64,000 nt of DNA, from positions 278,140,874-278,204,873 of the forward strand of contig NC_057866.1 in the NCBI RefSeq assembly GCF_019393635.1, given 5' to 3'. Positions 24,173-35,400 of this stretch are shown piece by piece (the first letter of the stretch is position 1; every line of letters starts with the position of its first letter). The translations under genes and the position numbers were made by a program. The notes beneath the pieces were generated by a model, which searched no databases, was not told the origin of the DNA, and worked only from the letters and a program-made list of their open reading frames with translations. The stretch comes from Dromiciops gliroides (Eukaryota; Chordata; Mammalia; Microbiotheria; Microbiotheriidae).

Positions 24173-24324
24173 CTGGCGTGCGCGGCGCGGAGAGACTCGA
24201 TGAGCCGCTGCTTCTGCTGCTGGAGGCTGGTGAGACCCCCCGCTCCGCCCCCGCCGCCCCCCGCGCCTCCGCCTCCGGCCGCGGGCGACGCGCCGCTCTT
24301 GCTCAGCGGGAAGAGCCAGCTCAT
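24173..24324 (-). CDS. VPS37A: VPS37A exon 1 coding part, residues 1-50
   Basis: The ATG is the complement of 24322-24324. It encodes MSWLFPLSKSGASPAAGG, then a glycine/alanine-rich stretch longer than in human, then LTSLQQQKQRLIESL and RAAHA. The donor is CCAG|GTGAGG at 24173/24172 with a split serine codon. The glycine tract is G+C-driven and sits inside the CpG island. The frame is intact. Confidence 0.93.
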
Positions 24325-24483
24325 GCCTGGGCCGAGGCCCCGCGAGCTCGGGCGGGCGGCTGCCGGGGCCGCCGGGACATGTCAGGCCCGCGGGGCTCGC
24401 TCGATCCCTCTCTCGCTCGCGGCCCGTCGGCCCCCGGTCAGTCAGGGAGGGGGGGGTCCGCCGCTGCCGCTCCGTCACCTTCC

Positions 24484-24591
24484 GCGCCTGCGCCGCCTCC
24501 GCCGCGCTTCCCGCGCCTGCGCCGCTTCGGCCGCGCCTCCCGCGCCTGCGCTCCGCCACCGCGACCGAAGGATCGCCTCCTGCGCCTGCGC
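24484..24591. promoter_or_regulatory. Four NRF1-like GCGCCTGCGC motifs
   Basis: GCGCCTGCGC occurs at 24484-24493, 24513-24522, 24542-24551 and 24582-24591, spaced 29, 29 and 40 bp apart. Its complement GCGCAGGCGC resembles the NRF1 recognition sequence. The regular spacing suggests local duplication. Binding is inferred. Confidence 0.55.
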
Positions 24592-24695
24592 CCGCCCCGA
24601 GCGTGCGAAGCCGAAGGGGAGGGGAGAAGCCGCGGTGCGTGGCGCACGTACGTGCGTGCGTGCGTGTTCCGCGCTTCGGGCTCCGCGGCACGGAG

Positions 24696-24703
24696 TGACG
24701 TCA
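24696..24703. promoter_or_regulatory. CRE (TGACGTCA), VPS37A-proximal
   Basis: Perfect palindromic cAMP-response element consensus inside the CpG island, where CREB/ATF binding is commonly functional. Confidence 0.65.
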
Positions 24704-25032
24704 TCGTGCAGCGCCTCGCCGGACTTGTGAGGAGAGGTGGCGCCGCGCGGCTCCCGCGCCCCCTTCTCCCTGGCCGGCGAGAGGCGTCTATGGGGCCGCC
24801 GCTGAGGCTTGACTCTATGGCGAGGACGAGGCGGAGGAGCACGACGACCGCATCGGCACCGGCGGAGGTCCTCGCGCCCGGGGCCGCGGCGCGCGAGCAC
24901 GCGGGGCGGGGCGGGGTGGGGGAGGGGCGCGGCGGAGTGGGGGGAGGGCGCGGGCACGCGGGGCGGGGGAGGGGCGCGGGGGGCGCGCGCCGGGCCCGGG
25001 AGCGAGCAGGGAGGGGAGGGGGCGCGCGCCGA

Positions 25033-25040
25033 TGACGTCA
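25033..25040. promoter_or_regulatory. CRE (TGACGTCA), CNOT7-proximal
   Basis: A second perfect CRE, about 50 bp upstream of the CNOT7 exon 1 donor, a usual position for a CRE near a transcription start. Confidence 0.65.
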
Positions 25041-25092
25041 GGGCTTTGTACTGCGGGCCCGGGCCCGGCGCGGAGGGCGGCTAGGCCGGGAG
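25041..25092 (+). other. CNOT7: CNOT7 non-coding exon 1 (5'UTR; start approximate)
   Basis: Just downstream of a perfect CRE, the sequence ends in a strong donor, GGGAG|GTGAGC, at 25092/25093. The next CNOT7 exon begins with non-coding sequence, so an upstream 5'UTR exon is required, and this is the best candidate. The transcription start is not visible from sequence; I place it after the CRE. Intron 1 would be about 4.15 kb. Confidence 0.6.
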
Positions 25093-26248
25093 GTGAGCCC
25101 CTCGTCTTTGAAGGCATGCAAGCGGAGGCTGGATGGCCACTGGCCGGGTTCGCGGTCCAGGGCACCCGCGCTCAGGTACGGCCTGGATGAGAGGTTCGGG
25201 AGGCCGGCCGGCAGCTACCGCCGCCTCCTCCGGGAAGCCCTTCTCGGGGCCCACGTGGGCAGGGCGGGACTGGCTGGCACCGCCTCCCCTCCCCCAACCG
25301 CGCGGGGGCGGGGGGGGCCGGGGGCGGGCCGGGGCTCCCCCTCCGCCCGGCCCCGCCTCGGTTTCCTCGCCCGCAGAAGGGGCTACGGGTTGAGCCGCTC
25401 CCCCCCGCAGGGGTGGGGGGGGGTGGGGCGAGCACGTGCCGGGGGAGCGCGCGGCGGGGGCGGGGGCGGCGGCGCCTCCCGGCCTCGTCCTTGGCCTCGT
25501 CCTTGTGCCGCGCTCAGAGGCTGGGGAGGGCGCGGGGGGGGGGGGTTATTTATGACTGTTGGCTCCGGGGGCGCCGCCGCCTCCCCCGCCCAACCCCCCC
25601 CCTGCGTGGGTGGGGGCGGGGTGGGTGTGCCCGAGCGCTCCCCTCCCCCTTCTCTCCCTCCGCCTTCCTTCCCGAACCTTCTCCGAGCGAGCTCGGCCCG
25701 GCCCTTCCCGAAAGGGGCGGCGCCTCCCGCTGGGGCGGGGCCGGGACACGTCGGCGCTTTGGGGCCCGGCCGGGGGCGGAGGGGGGGCCGGGCTGTAGGG
25801 ACCGGTGACCCGCGGGGCCGCCGAGAGAGCAGGCGGGGCGGCCTTCCCCTCGTCACTGCCCGCCCCGCCGTGGCCCCTCCCCCCACGCTAACTCCGGGGA
25901 GGCCCCGACCTTGGCTATGGGGTCTGGGGGCGTCTGGGAGGGAGGCGGGAGCCCGGGGGCCCCCTTTCCCCCGGGAGGAGAGCGCCGAGCTGGCCATCGG
26001 GCACCTTCAGTGCGGGCTCCAGGGGCGCGGGGGGCAACCTCTGTGTGCGCCCAGACAGAGGGGAGACGTGCCAGGGAGCAGCCGCTGTCAGAACCCCTTA
26101 AAACGCCCCGAGTCGTAGGGTCCGCGGGGACTGGAGCGATTTCGCCCCTTTCCGAGCTGACTTAGGGCACCGGCCTGCCTCGGAGCAGAACCTCTTCGCT
26201 TCTTTACTGGAGCATAAAACCGGATGTGGGCGGAAAATGGCATGGCCC

Positions 26249-26413
26249 GGGGGCAGCTAGGTGGTGCGGTGGATAAAGCCTCCTGCAGTCATGTGGACTT
26301 GAGTTCAAGTGCTGCCCCAAACACTTGATACTAGCTGTGTGACCCTGGGCAAGTCACTTAACCCTCCTTGCCCCCGCAAAAAAGAAAAAAACACCACCAC
26401 CAAAATCAAAACT
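26249..26413 (+). mobile_element. Marsupial CORE-SINE at the edge of the CpG island
   Basis: The flanks aaaatggcatggcc (26235-26248) and aaaatggaatggcc form the target duplication. Inserted in CNOT7 intron 1 about 1.2 kb downstream of the first exon. Confidence 0.92.
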
Positions 26414-26565
26414 AAAATGGAATGGCCCAGACTCAGCGTATAGGGTATGCTAGCACCGATCCAATATAGAGCCTCATCTCTCTAGAATCCCTTCAGTGAT
26501 AGAGGGATCACTATTTCATTGCCTGAGTGGGGATCTGTCCAACTTATTAAGGGCCTTCCTCTAGA

Positions 26566-26695
26566 TCAGGACTAATTAAACTTTTTCCACTCTTTTGGTC
26601 CTGAATACAAAATAGGTATACATACCTTTTACTGTTGTCAAATTCGTCAGGACCCCATATGGGGGTCACCACCCACAGTTTAACAAACGTTTGCT
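26566..26695. mobile_element. Short hAT-like DNA transposon
   Basis: 'taaactttttccactc' to 'accccatatgggggtcacca' and 'cagtttaacaaacg', the reverse arrangement of the 9474-9610 element. Confidence 0.5.
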
Positions 26696-27079
26696 GGCTA
26701 GTAATGGGGCATGTGAGCTCTCCCTCTGGGGACCACCGCTCTCACATCATGCCCCTCAGCACACTTCTTCCTGCATTGCAGTTTGGGTGATCTGTTCTAA
26801 AGAGAGTTTAGTAGTGTTATTGTAAGGGTTAAAAAGGTGGGCCTTTGTTTCTGGGATAGGCCAGGAGTCATTCCCAGTACACACCACACTACTTCCCAAA
26901 TGCCCTCTGGTCCTTTGGTTTGTTTGGTATGAGCTGAGCTGACTTAAGAGACCTAGTTTTGCACAAGCTTTGTGATCTCTGGGCTGGATAACCCCAAGTT
27001 TCTCTCTAGCCGTGAGATTCTGTGAGTTTGATCATATTTAACTGGAGAAGAGTAACTTCTAGAATCAGCTGTATTATTG

Positions 27080-27301
27080 CTCAGTCCTGTCCCCATTTTC
27101 AAGTCCCCATTTGGTGATTTTCTTGGCAAAGATACTGGAGTGGTTTCTCCAGCTCATTTTATAGACATGGAAACTGAGGCAGATAGAGGTTAAGCGACTT
27201 GCCCAGGGTCACACAGCTAGTGTCTTGAGGCCAGATTTTAATTTAGGAAGATGAGTCTTGACTTCAGACCCGTTGTTCTATGCACCCCACCTAGCTGCCC
27301 C
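27080..27301 (-). mobile_element. Longer marsupial tRNA-derived SINE (Mar1-like)
   Basis: 'ggtgattttcttggcaaagatactggagtgg', then 'ggaaactgaggcagatag', 'gcccagggtcacacagctag', ending 'cacctagctgcccc'. This is the long form, with a 3' part that the short SINE lacks. Confidence 0.8.
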
Positions 27302-27429
27302 AAGAATTAGTTGGATTCTATTACTTTTAATTATTCCGTTTGTATCTGTTAGGTTGAAGAGATTTGCTGCATATTTCCTTAAGAAATGAAGCAATGTCAC
27401 TTTCATAATGGGGCAGCAGTTATTAACAA

Positions 27430-27660
27430 TGGCTAGCATTTATGGCCAGGCACTGGGCTAATAAGCTTTATAAATACTATTTCATTCCCCACAACCTTAG
27501 AAGGAAGATGCTGTTAAGTCCATTTTAGATGAGGAAACTGAGGCAAACAGGTTAAGTGATTTACCCAAGATCACTCAGCTAGGATATATCTGAGGCTGTC
27601 TTTGAATTCAGGTCTTTGTAATTGCAGGCCCAGTGCTCTCCCCTATACTACCTTGATGCC
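27430..27660 (-). repeat. MIR SINE
   Basis: 'gatgaggaaactgaggcaaa', 'gatcactcagctagg' and 'caggcccagtgctctccc' in MIR order, ancient. Confidence 0.7.
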
Positions 27661-28039
27661 CTTTTACCTTTCATTGGAAGTCTTTAGGGTTTGTGGGTTG
27701 ATGGTTTGGATGCCCTGGTATCTTTCTCCTATTATCTGTGGCCTTATTTTAAACCAGTCCACTGCAAGTTAGCATGTAGTCCAGGTTTTATCATTTTTCT
27801 CAACTGATTGCGACTCTCAGAATGTTCACACCAGAAGGGGGCTTCAAAATCCTCAAGTTAAAACACCTTGTTTTTACAGGCTTGAGAATGAAATGTCAAA
27901 AAAACGACTTGGTTAGATTTTTGTTTTTAATGGAGAAAGACGGAAGTACACCCATTATCTTTCCTTCCAAATCCCTCCATTTCACTATCACGGCCAGGGA
28001 CACTAGAACTGCCCCAGTCAGTCCCCCACGATCATAACC

Positions 28040-28750
28040 TTGGTGTTCTCCGTGTCTCATTCATGTCAAGCCCACAGATGTAATCTTGCCAAGTCCTGTC
28101 ATTTCTACTTCCATAACATCTCTATTACTGCCATTACCCTTTACAATTACAACATTTTCTGGCTTTTAAGGTCATTAAAACCTAGCCCCTTCCTACCTCT
28201 TCATTGGCCTGCCTACTATTTCCCACACACATCCTGCCATGTCCTAGCTCAGCCTCCAAGCTGGCTGTCTTCCACGCTTAGAAGACTTCCTGACTTCCTT
28301 TAAGACTGCTCTGATCCCAGGGTGGCTAGGTGGCGCAGTGGGTAGAGCACCGGCCCTGGATTCAGGAGGACCTGAGTTCAAATCCGGCCTCAGACACTTG
28401 ACACTTACTGGCTGGGTGACCCTGGGCAAGTCACTTAACCTCCATTGCCCCGCAGCAAAAAAAAAAAAAAGACTGCTCTGATCCCACCTTATAGAGGAAG
28501 CCCTTTCCTGTTTGCCCCCTCATCCACTGCCCATACCCACCCTCCTCTGTTGGCCCCTGCCTTGCAGCTGAGATTACTTTCCATTTACACTGTATGGGTG
28601 GGGTTTTTTGTTTTCTTCTCTCCCCCCCCCCCATTAGAATATGAGCTCCTTGAGTGCAGGGACTATGTTTCTTTGTGTCCCCAAAGCTTAGTACTGCTCC
28701 TCTTATTGTAGGCACTTAATCAATACTTTGGAACTGACTGGTATAATGGA
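28040..28750 (+). mobile_element. L2/CR1-clade LINE 3' end, split by a SINE
   Basis: 'cctagccccttcctacctct' and, after the SINE, 'atatgagctccttgagtgca' with 'cttaatcaatactttggaactgactg', the L2/CR1 3' end. The SINE at 28320-28468 divides it. Confidence 0.6.
28320..28468 (+). mobile_element. Marsupial CORE-SINE with 18-bp target duplication
   Basis: aagactgctctgatccca occurs at 28302-28319 and 28469-28486 without a mismatch. A young insertion in an L2 relic, CNOT7 intron 1. Confidence 0.96.
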
Positions 28751-29244
28751 AAGAACCCTGGGCAGTCAGATAAGAAACCTTGGTTGAGGTCTAAATAGAA
28801 TTCAGGGGGTTCTATGGACTTGGGTGGGGAGGAATGACTACTTTCACTGGTTTAAAAACAATCCCGCTGTGCCAGAAGGGGTCTGTGAAACCCCAAATCA
28901 AGAACCTCTGCATTTGAGTTGTCTTCCAGATGAAACATTCTGCGATTCTAATTCACTTGTACTCTTTCTGGCCCATTCTTATGTTACATTTGAAATAGTT
29001 AAATGCCTTGCCCAAGGTCACATAACTGGTTAGTGTAATTTTTATCAGAATATGAACATTCCGTACAGTTGGGGGATGTCTACTTTGCAAGTTGGGGAAA
29101 ATCTAGGTTACTTCTGATTAGAAGGCAGACTTTACAAGTAGACTTATTCAGTAGGTTTACTGGGTGAGACGGCTTTTCGGCCAGGGTTTATTAATGCTTA
29201 TGGAAATAGTATTATAAATTTGCTTTCTCTTTTGAATGTTCTAG

Positions 29245-29463
29245 GTACAAAAATAAAGGATAAGAAAACTTATTTTATAAAACGACTCTTCAATCAAGTG
29301 TAATATTTTGATGCTTGTTGGCATCTAAACCCTTCGTGTTCCCACTATGCCAGCAGCGACTGTAGATCATAGCCAAAGAATTTGTGAAGTTTGGGCTTGC
29401 AACCTGGATGACGAGATGAAGAAAATTCGTCAAGTTATACGGAAGTATAATTATGTTGCCATG
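29245..29463 (+). CDS. CNOT7: CNOT7 exon 2: 5'UTR plus residues 1-39
   Basis: The acceptor TTCTAG precedes 29245. The first 102 nt are 5'UTR and the ATG is at 29347-29349. The exon encodes [10 protein letters not shown] through KYNYVAM and ends at ATG|GTATGC, phase 0. The ATG is chosen because it opens the exact conserved CNOT7 N-terminus. Confidence 0.96.
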
Positions 29464-32400
29464 GTATGCTTGTAATTCAGTTTTTTACCTTGTATGTTTT
29501 TTGTAAAATTGCTAGTTATCGACATATGGCTTTTCTTTGATGTGCATGATGTGAGTAGAGGAAAAGAGGAAAATATTTAAGTGGTAGAATTTTTTTATTG
29601 GAACATAAGTCAGGGCTGCATTGAATCTAATTGGCTTTTCTTCCCATAGAAAAAGGATTTTTTTTTTAAACCTTAATCCATGACAACTTGAAATTTCCTT
29701 TTCCCATCTTTACTTACATGGTTCTTTGATCTCACTGCTATTTCCATCGATCAGAGACCCTAAACCATGCTTTCTGATGTTGTTTGATGCTCATCTTTCT
29801 TTGTATCTTCCATAGAGGAATCGGTCTGCTAGAGGCCTTTTCTCTGTGCTCATTTAATCCTTAGCATGAAGAAAAATGCTAATTTGACCTTGTATTCTGC
29901 CTGTCAGTGAAGTGCTTTGATTTTTAAATGGATGTGTAGTGCCTCTCCATTTCCTTCTCTAGACACTGAGAACTGAACTGTAGAACATTGATTTATTTTC
30001 TGAGGGTGGAGGAGAGGAGGAAGAATTTGTGGTGAGAGAACATTAAATTAAATTTATTATTTTTTTCCACTTAAATGGAAATTTCCAAGTAACCAGAAAT
30101 CAGTTATTTGCCATCCTGCAAAACTCTTAACCCACTGTTTTGAGGGTAAAACAATTTTTGCTCCCTCACCAGTCAGTAGTGGGGACATGAGAGAAGAGAT
30201 ACTTCCCACAGAGTTGAGTGGGTGGGATAGGAATGTTTTTTACAGTTTTTCTTTTCCCCAGGAAGTAAAAAAATGCTGTTTTGCCAAAGAAAATTTAAGA
30301 TAAGCCAGCAGTGCTAACCTAGGCATTGTCTCAAAAAGAGATTAGAAATGTAAAATGAACTGTCCATTTGAACTTTAGTCCTAATTCTTGAAACAACTAG
30401 GTTCTTGGTGCTATGATATATGATCATCATAGTTTCATATAAGCCCTCTGGAGGCTTGAACTGTGATTTTTTTTTTTTTTCTCTCAAGTATAAACCTATA
30501 TGATTGTCTTTGATAATGGTATATCTTATGTGCCTTCTACATAGGCGTTTTTGGTTAAATAGGAAAATCCCAAGAAATTGAACCTCAAAAGTTGGCAGGC
30601 GCAAGGGAATATAAATTGTAAAGTAGTACCTAAAAAGCAGAATTCTTTGTTTTTTTGTTTTTTACTTAAGAAAAATTAATTTAGGAATGATTGGATTATA
30701 CTTGAGTGACTTTGGCAAATCATGAATTTCTAAACCATTTTACAGGACACCGAGTTTCCAGGTGTGGTTGCAAGACCCATTGGAGAATTCAGAAGTAATG
30801 CTGACTATCAGTACCAGCTATTGAGATGTAATGTAGACTTGCTAAAGATAATTCAGCTTGGATTGACATTTATGAATGAGCAAGGAGAATACCCTCCAGG
30901 AACCTCAACATGGCAGTTCAACTTCAAGTTTAACTTAACGTAAGTTTAAAAACCCTAAACTTTGGTTTTTAGTTATTGGAAGTGGGGAGGGGGTGTCCTA
31001 AAGAGTCTATAATTGAACAGGCTAATGATCCTAAAATTCTGTAAGAAGTGTAATTTCAAAGCTGAAGCTTCATTTTTCATTACAGTTTAGAAGTACTAAG
31101 CACTTTTAAGATGACAAGAAGGCGATTTGATGCAACCTGACTGTAATAGTGGCAGTTGAATGACTCCTCAAAAGGTTATAAGGTCTACCAACCTCACTTT
31201 TATGTCACCCCTTGGCCTATCACTTGGTTTGTTCTCTTATTTAGTTTTGTTGTTTTGATATTTTCTTTCTCATTGGTAAACTTTAAAACTTTCTCATTGG
31301 TTAACTAAAAATCTCCATTTCCTTGTATTAGGGTTATCCACTTAGTTAAGGGGAAACTTCCCAAGAGTTTTATGCAGATTATGAACACATTTAATAAATA
31401 ATAAAGACAAATAGCTATCTGCAGTATTTTTTGTTATGAGAAACTTCCATGCCATTTACTTCAGACTCTCAGTAAAACAGTGAATGATTCTTCTTTACTT
31501 CCAGAAATACAATTTCACCATTCAGTGTACTGCAGATACAGAATCTTCATATTTCTTAAGAGAGTCTTGTGGGGTACAGGGAGAACCTAGATTAATCCTT
31601 TTCCTTTTCCCTCTTCAGTTATCACTGGGAAGTCTTTCCAGAATACACTGTATTTGTCTTTATAGATTTCTAATGAATCAAAGATAAAGTGTATCCCATC
31701 TCTGACTCCAAAGGGAAAGATGCTTCATAATAGCAAGACATTTTTACCTGATGTTTCAAACCTACCAGGAAGAATTTCTTTTCTTAACATTCTATTTGGC
31801 TCTTGAAGATACAGTAACAGTTTATTCTTTGTGAGAGCTATTTGAAATAGTTCTCTAAAAAGTGCATTATTAATTTCTGAAATTACTATGACTTCTCAAT
31901 AATGTCTCTTCTCTTATCCTTTTCCTAAATAGAGAATTCCCTTGTAACAGAGGACAGGTAAGGAAAACACATCAAAACAGCCCCATCTGAAAATGTGTTT
32001 CATAATCTTTACCTCTTTCTCCACCTCTCTCCCAAGAGGTAGAAAACATGCTATCTTGTTATTGTTTGAATTTATCAGAGGGGGGTCTTTGAGTATTGTT
32101 TTCCTTTACAGTATTGTGATCCTATAAAATATATACTGGTTCTGCTTACTTGGGTCTTCATTAGTTCATCAAGGTCTTCTTAGATTTCTCTGACTTATTC
32201 AAAGTCATTATTCTTAATGACAAAACAATAGTCCGTTACATTTATAAGCCACAGTTTGTTCAGCCTCTTGTTAGCTGGTACTCACTTTCCTTCCAATGCT
32301 TTTCTAAGACAAAAAGTGTTGTTCTGGTTCTCCCTGTGCCTCACCTTCCTAAACCTTCACTGAAATCTCCAGTCCCTCTCCCCCTCCCTTTTTGGTTAGA

Positions 32401-35400
32401 CCAAGGTCCCTGCTCCCTCGCTTTAGCCCTTTTTCCCCTAACTGATGGATGCCCTTGTAGACCCTCGCCCTGGATTCCTCCCACTATCCATCTTTACTCT
32501 TTTGTTGGCCTGCTCCTGAACTCTGGGGGAAGATGTGGTGTCACTGCACTCCCTGAGATAACTACAGATTTGTGTTAGCCACTTAGATCTACAACATGTC
32601 AATCATGACTCTTCTCTGAGTCTTCTGAACTTCCCCAAATCTCTTCTCAAACCACAGACAACTCCCCATTTGCTCTCAATGGAGCTTGAACTCAGTGTGC
32701 TAAAACTTGAGACCACCCTTTTTGAGTTCCCATCACACCTCAGTCCCACATTTTGCATCATCTTAACCTAAGAGTAAAAGTGAGCACTTAGACTGTAAAT
32801 ACACCCAGGAGGGAGGTGCTCTTGTTAGTCCCACTCTGTAGGAGAGAGGTTAAGTGGCTTGCTTGCCCAGGGTCACACACCCAGTGAGGGTGGGGCCAGA
32901 TTTGAACTCAGGTCTCCCTCTGTCCATAGTGATGCCCCACCCACAACCCCCTTGCTGCCTCTGGTATCATTCCTCATCCTTTCTTTGCCATTTTTGTTTG
33001 CCTTCTGTCTCCTCTGCTCACCCCCTTAGGCCGTCCCCTCAAGGGAAGCTCGTCCCTTCCGTTATCCATCTCTCTAAGCTCTTGTTCCTCAGCTGCCTTC
33101 AAACCTGCTCAGATCTCCCTCTCGACACCCTGCCCCTTGGGGAGCCATCCTCCCTCTCAGTCAGACACAGGGACCAAGCCCGCTCCACTTGCTGCTTCTA
33201 CTTTCTTTCTCCCGCTCATTCCTCAGCCCTCTCCGATCTGGCTTCCTGTGCCCTGTGGTTTGGTCCGGACTAAAAACTCACTGTCATGTTGCACATCCAC
33301 ACTCCATGAATAGTGTTCTCCATTCTCCGGGATCCTCCCCTTTCTTTGTTCTATACTTTCTTCCTTGATCTCATCTGCTCTCAGATATCTGCTTATTATC
33401 TAGCACTCCTCTCTCTGAGCCTTAGTCCCACATCTCCCCCTAGGTGCCCCCTAGGCAGGTCAAGTCCGGCTTGTCCAAGGTGGAGTTCATGGTCGTTTCC
33501 CTTCAGCCCTTACTTCCTCCAGAATCCCTGTTTGGTCTGGTGATGCTGTTTCGGACACCAGTCGGGTTGGGCACTTCAGAGTTACCCATCACTCCTCACT
33601 CCGGTGTCAGCCAAGTGTCATTACATGTGTCACCTCTGTTTGTCTCCAGGTTCTTCAACTCCACAATAGCACCACACTGGCACGCAGACTCCCGGAAGGC
33701 AGGGCTTTTCTTGTTCTCGTAATTGTACTCCTCGGTTCTCGCACGGTGCCTGCCACATAAGTAGTGCTTCCTGAATAAATGCTTGTTGGCTGGAGGCTTG
33801 TGTGGCACATGCATGTCCGTGGAGGAACGCGTGTGTACATATGTTTATGTACATCTGTGTCTGTTTTGGACATGTTGGGTTTGAGCTGTCTATGGGACAT
33901 CCTGTTCAGAATGTCTGGTAGATTGGTGGAAAGGTGAGACTGGATAGAGGTGGTCAGCAGAAAGGTTAGGGCTGGGTAAGGAGATTAGAGAATCGTCAGC
34001 GTAGAGGTGGTTATCGAATCCTTGTCTTCAAATCATGACTGTGAATGGGTATGATCTGAAGGAGGATCCAGCAAAGGAGACGAGTGGTCAGAGAGCTGGG
34101 AACTATTAACATGTCCAGGGCTGCAGAGAGGTTGAAGAGAATGAGAACTGAGAAAAGGCTATTGGATTTAGCAACCAAGCGATTATCGATAACTTTGGAG
34201 AGAGCGGTTTGGGAAGGATGATGAGGCCAAAAGCCAGGCTGTGAGGGATAGGAGACGGCCTTTTTGAGGAGTTGAGCTACAGAGGGCAGAAAAGACAGGA
34301 CAAAAGTTACCATGGATGGAAGGGTCATGTGAGGGTTTTTTCGTGATGGGGAAGGTGTTAGGCATTTTTAGAGATAGTAGGAGACCAACCATTCAAGATT
34401 GCAGATAAATGAGAGGGGGCAGTCTGTTGGAGGAGAGAGAGTGGAATGGGATCACCTGAGCAGGTGGAGGGTTTACCCCTTTTCCCCTAATGAACCTCAC
34501 TTTGGTGACCTTCGGGTTGCTGATAAAGGTCCCGATATCCTCGTGGGAAGGTTATTGATAACTGGAATTCCTATCAAAGAAGCCCTTTCTTCCAGTCCAG
34601 ATAGATAGTTCTGCCATTTGAATCTTTTGAGAATTACCTGGAAACATTAGTTGTCTTTTTCTGGTGGCATGCCACCAGAACATCAGAGAAGACCTGAGTT
34701 CATTTGCACCTCAAGACACTTCCTAGCTGTGTGACCCCGGGCAAGTCGATTCATGTGTCTCTGCCTCAGTTTCCTCAACTGTAGAACAGGGATATTGAGA
34801 GCAACCACTCACAGGGTTGCTATGAGGATCCAATGAGATCATATTTGCCAAGTGTGTAGCACAGAGCTCCGCACACAGTGGTGTTGTATGAGTGCTCCTT
34901 TCCCTTTCCCTATGCCTTTTGTCCTTAGAGGCTCAGAGAGTTGGTATGAGCTGCCTGTAGTGACACAGCCAGGCTCACGTGTGGGTCTCGTGGCTCTTGA
35001 ATCTACACCACTCCCTCTAGGAGCAGCACAGACACTTCAGACATTTGAGCCTCTCTTCACTATCTAGGAAGAGTGAGTTTCTGGTTAGAGAGGGACTGGA
35101 GGTCAGGGCAGTGGCATAGGTCTCTGGGGACTGCTATGTGGGTGTGGTGACCAAGGTGGGAGGATCTTGTGGGGCCAGGTGGAGGGGCGGCTGCAGTAAG
35201 GGGGCTCTGATGATGGTAGAGGCAGGCCGGCAGGCTGGGAGTTGTTGCTCACTGGGAGCCTGGAGCCAAAGGGAGCACACGTTTAGCCCCTGTTTTTTAT
35301 CCGTGATGTGTGATGACTCTGGGGTTTGGTGGGTGTGCAGTGCAGGGCTGGGCCAGGGAAACCAAGGCTGCCGACTCGGAGGCTGCATACATGGTGGGGT

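Larger units (their letters stand above)
10761..24324 (-). pseudogene. VPS37A: VPS37A (ESCRT-I subunit), exons 1-6 visible; exons 5-6 disrupted, later exons not in window
   Basis: On the minus strand, six exons match VPS37A in order: exon 1 24173-24324, exon 2 20163-20237, exon 3 15597-15711, exon 4 about 14331-14434, exon 5 11317-11537 and exon 6 10761-10828. In other mammals the protein (about 397 residues) joins TSG101 and VPS28 in ESCRT-I for endosomal sorting. Exons 1-4 cover the conserved N-terminal head (MSWLFPL, LTSLQQQKQRLIESL) and the UEV-like region and remain open. Exon 5 matches the family in three different frames and contains TAA. Exon 6 changes frame within a G run. Splice sites around exons 2, 3, 5 and 6 remain near consensus. 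The Mod(r) domain exons are absent from 1-10760, so they lie further left or are lost. I read this as recent decay. Sequencing error or a lineage-specific isoform that skips these exons are alternatives. Confidence 0.85.
24325..25060. promoter_or_regulatory. Shared core promoter between VPS37A and CNOT7
   Basis: About 0.75 kb lies between the VPS37A start codon (minus strand) and the presumed CNOT7 first exon (plus strand). No TATA box is evident. Four GCGCCTGCGC motifs and two TGACGTCA motifs lie inside. The head-to-head arrangement is known for this pair in other mammals. Confidence 0.8.
23160..26110. promoter_or_regulatory. CpG island spanning the divergent VPS37A/CNOT7 promoter
   Basis: About 3 kb of very G+C- and CpG-rich sequence, in contrast to the AT-richer flanks. 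It contains VPS37A exon 1, the CNOT7 first exon and the start of CNOT7 intron 1, with many SP1-like GGGGCGGGG boxes. It is typical of a housekeeping bidirectional promoter. Very long open frames here on both strands come from the scarcity of AT-rich stop codons. Confidence 0.9.

Noticed and set aside
23357-24730. 457-codon open frame on the plus strand over the CpG island
   Set aside because: Composition-driven: stops are rare in very G+C-rich DNA, overlapping long frames exist on both strands, and it runs antisense through VPS37A exon 1 with Pro/Ala/Arg/Gly-only content.
25093-26118. 341-codon open frame in the right half of the CpG island
   Set aside because: Same G+C artefact, starting at the CNOT7 intron 1 donor; no domain or conserved motif.
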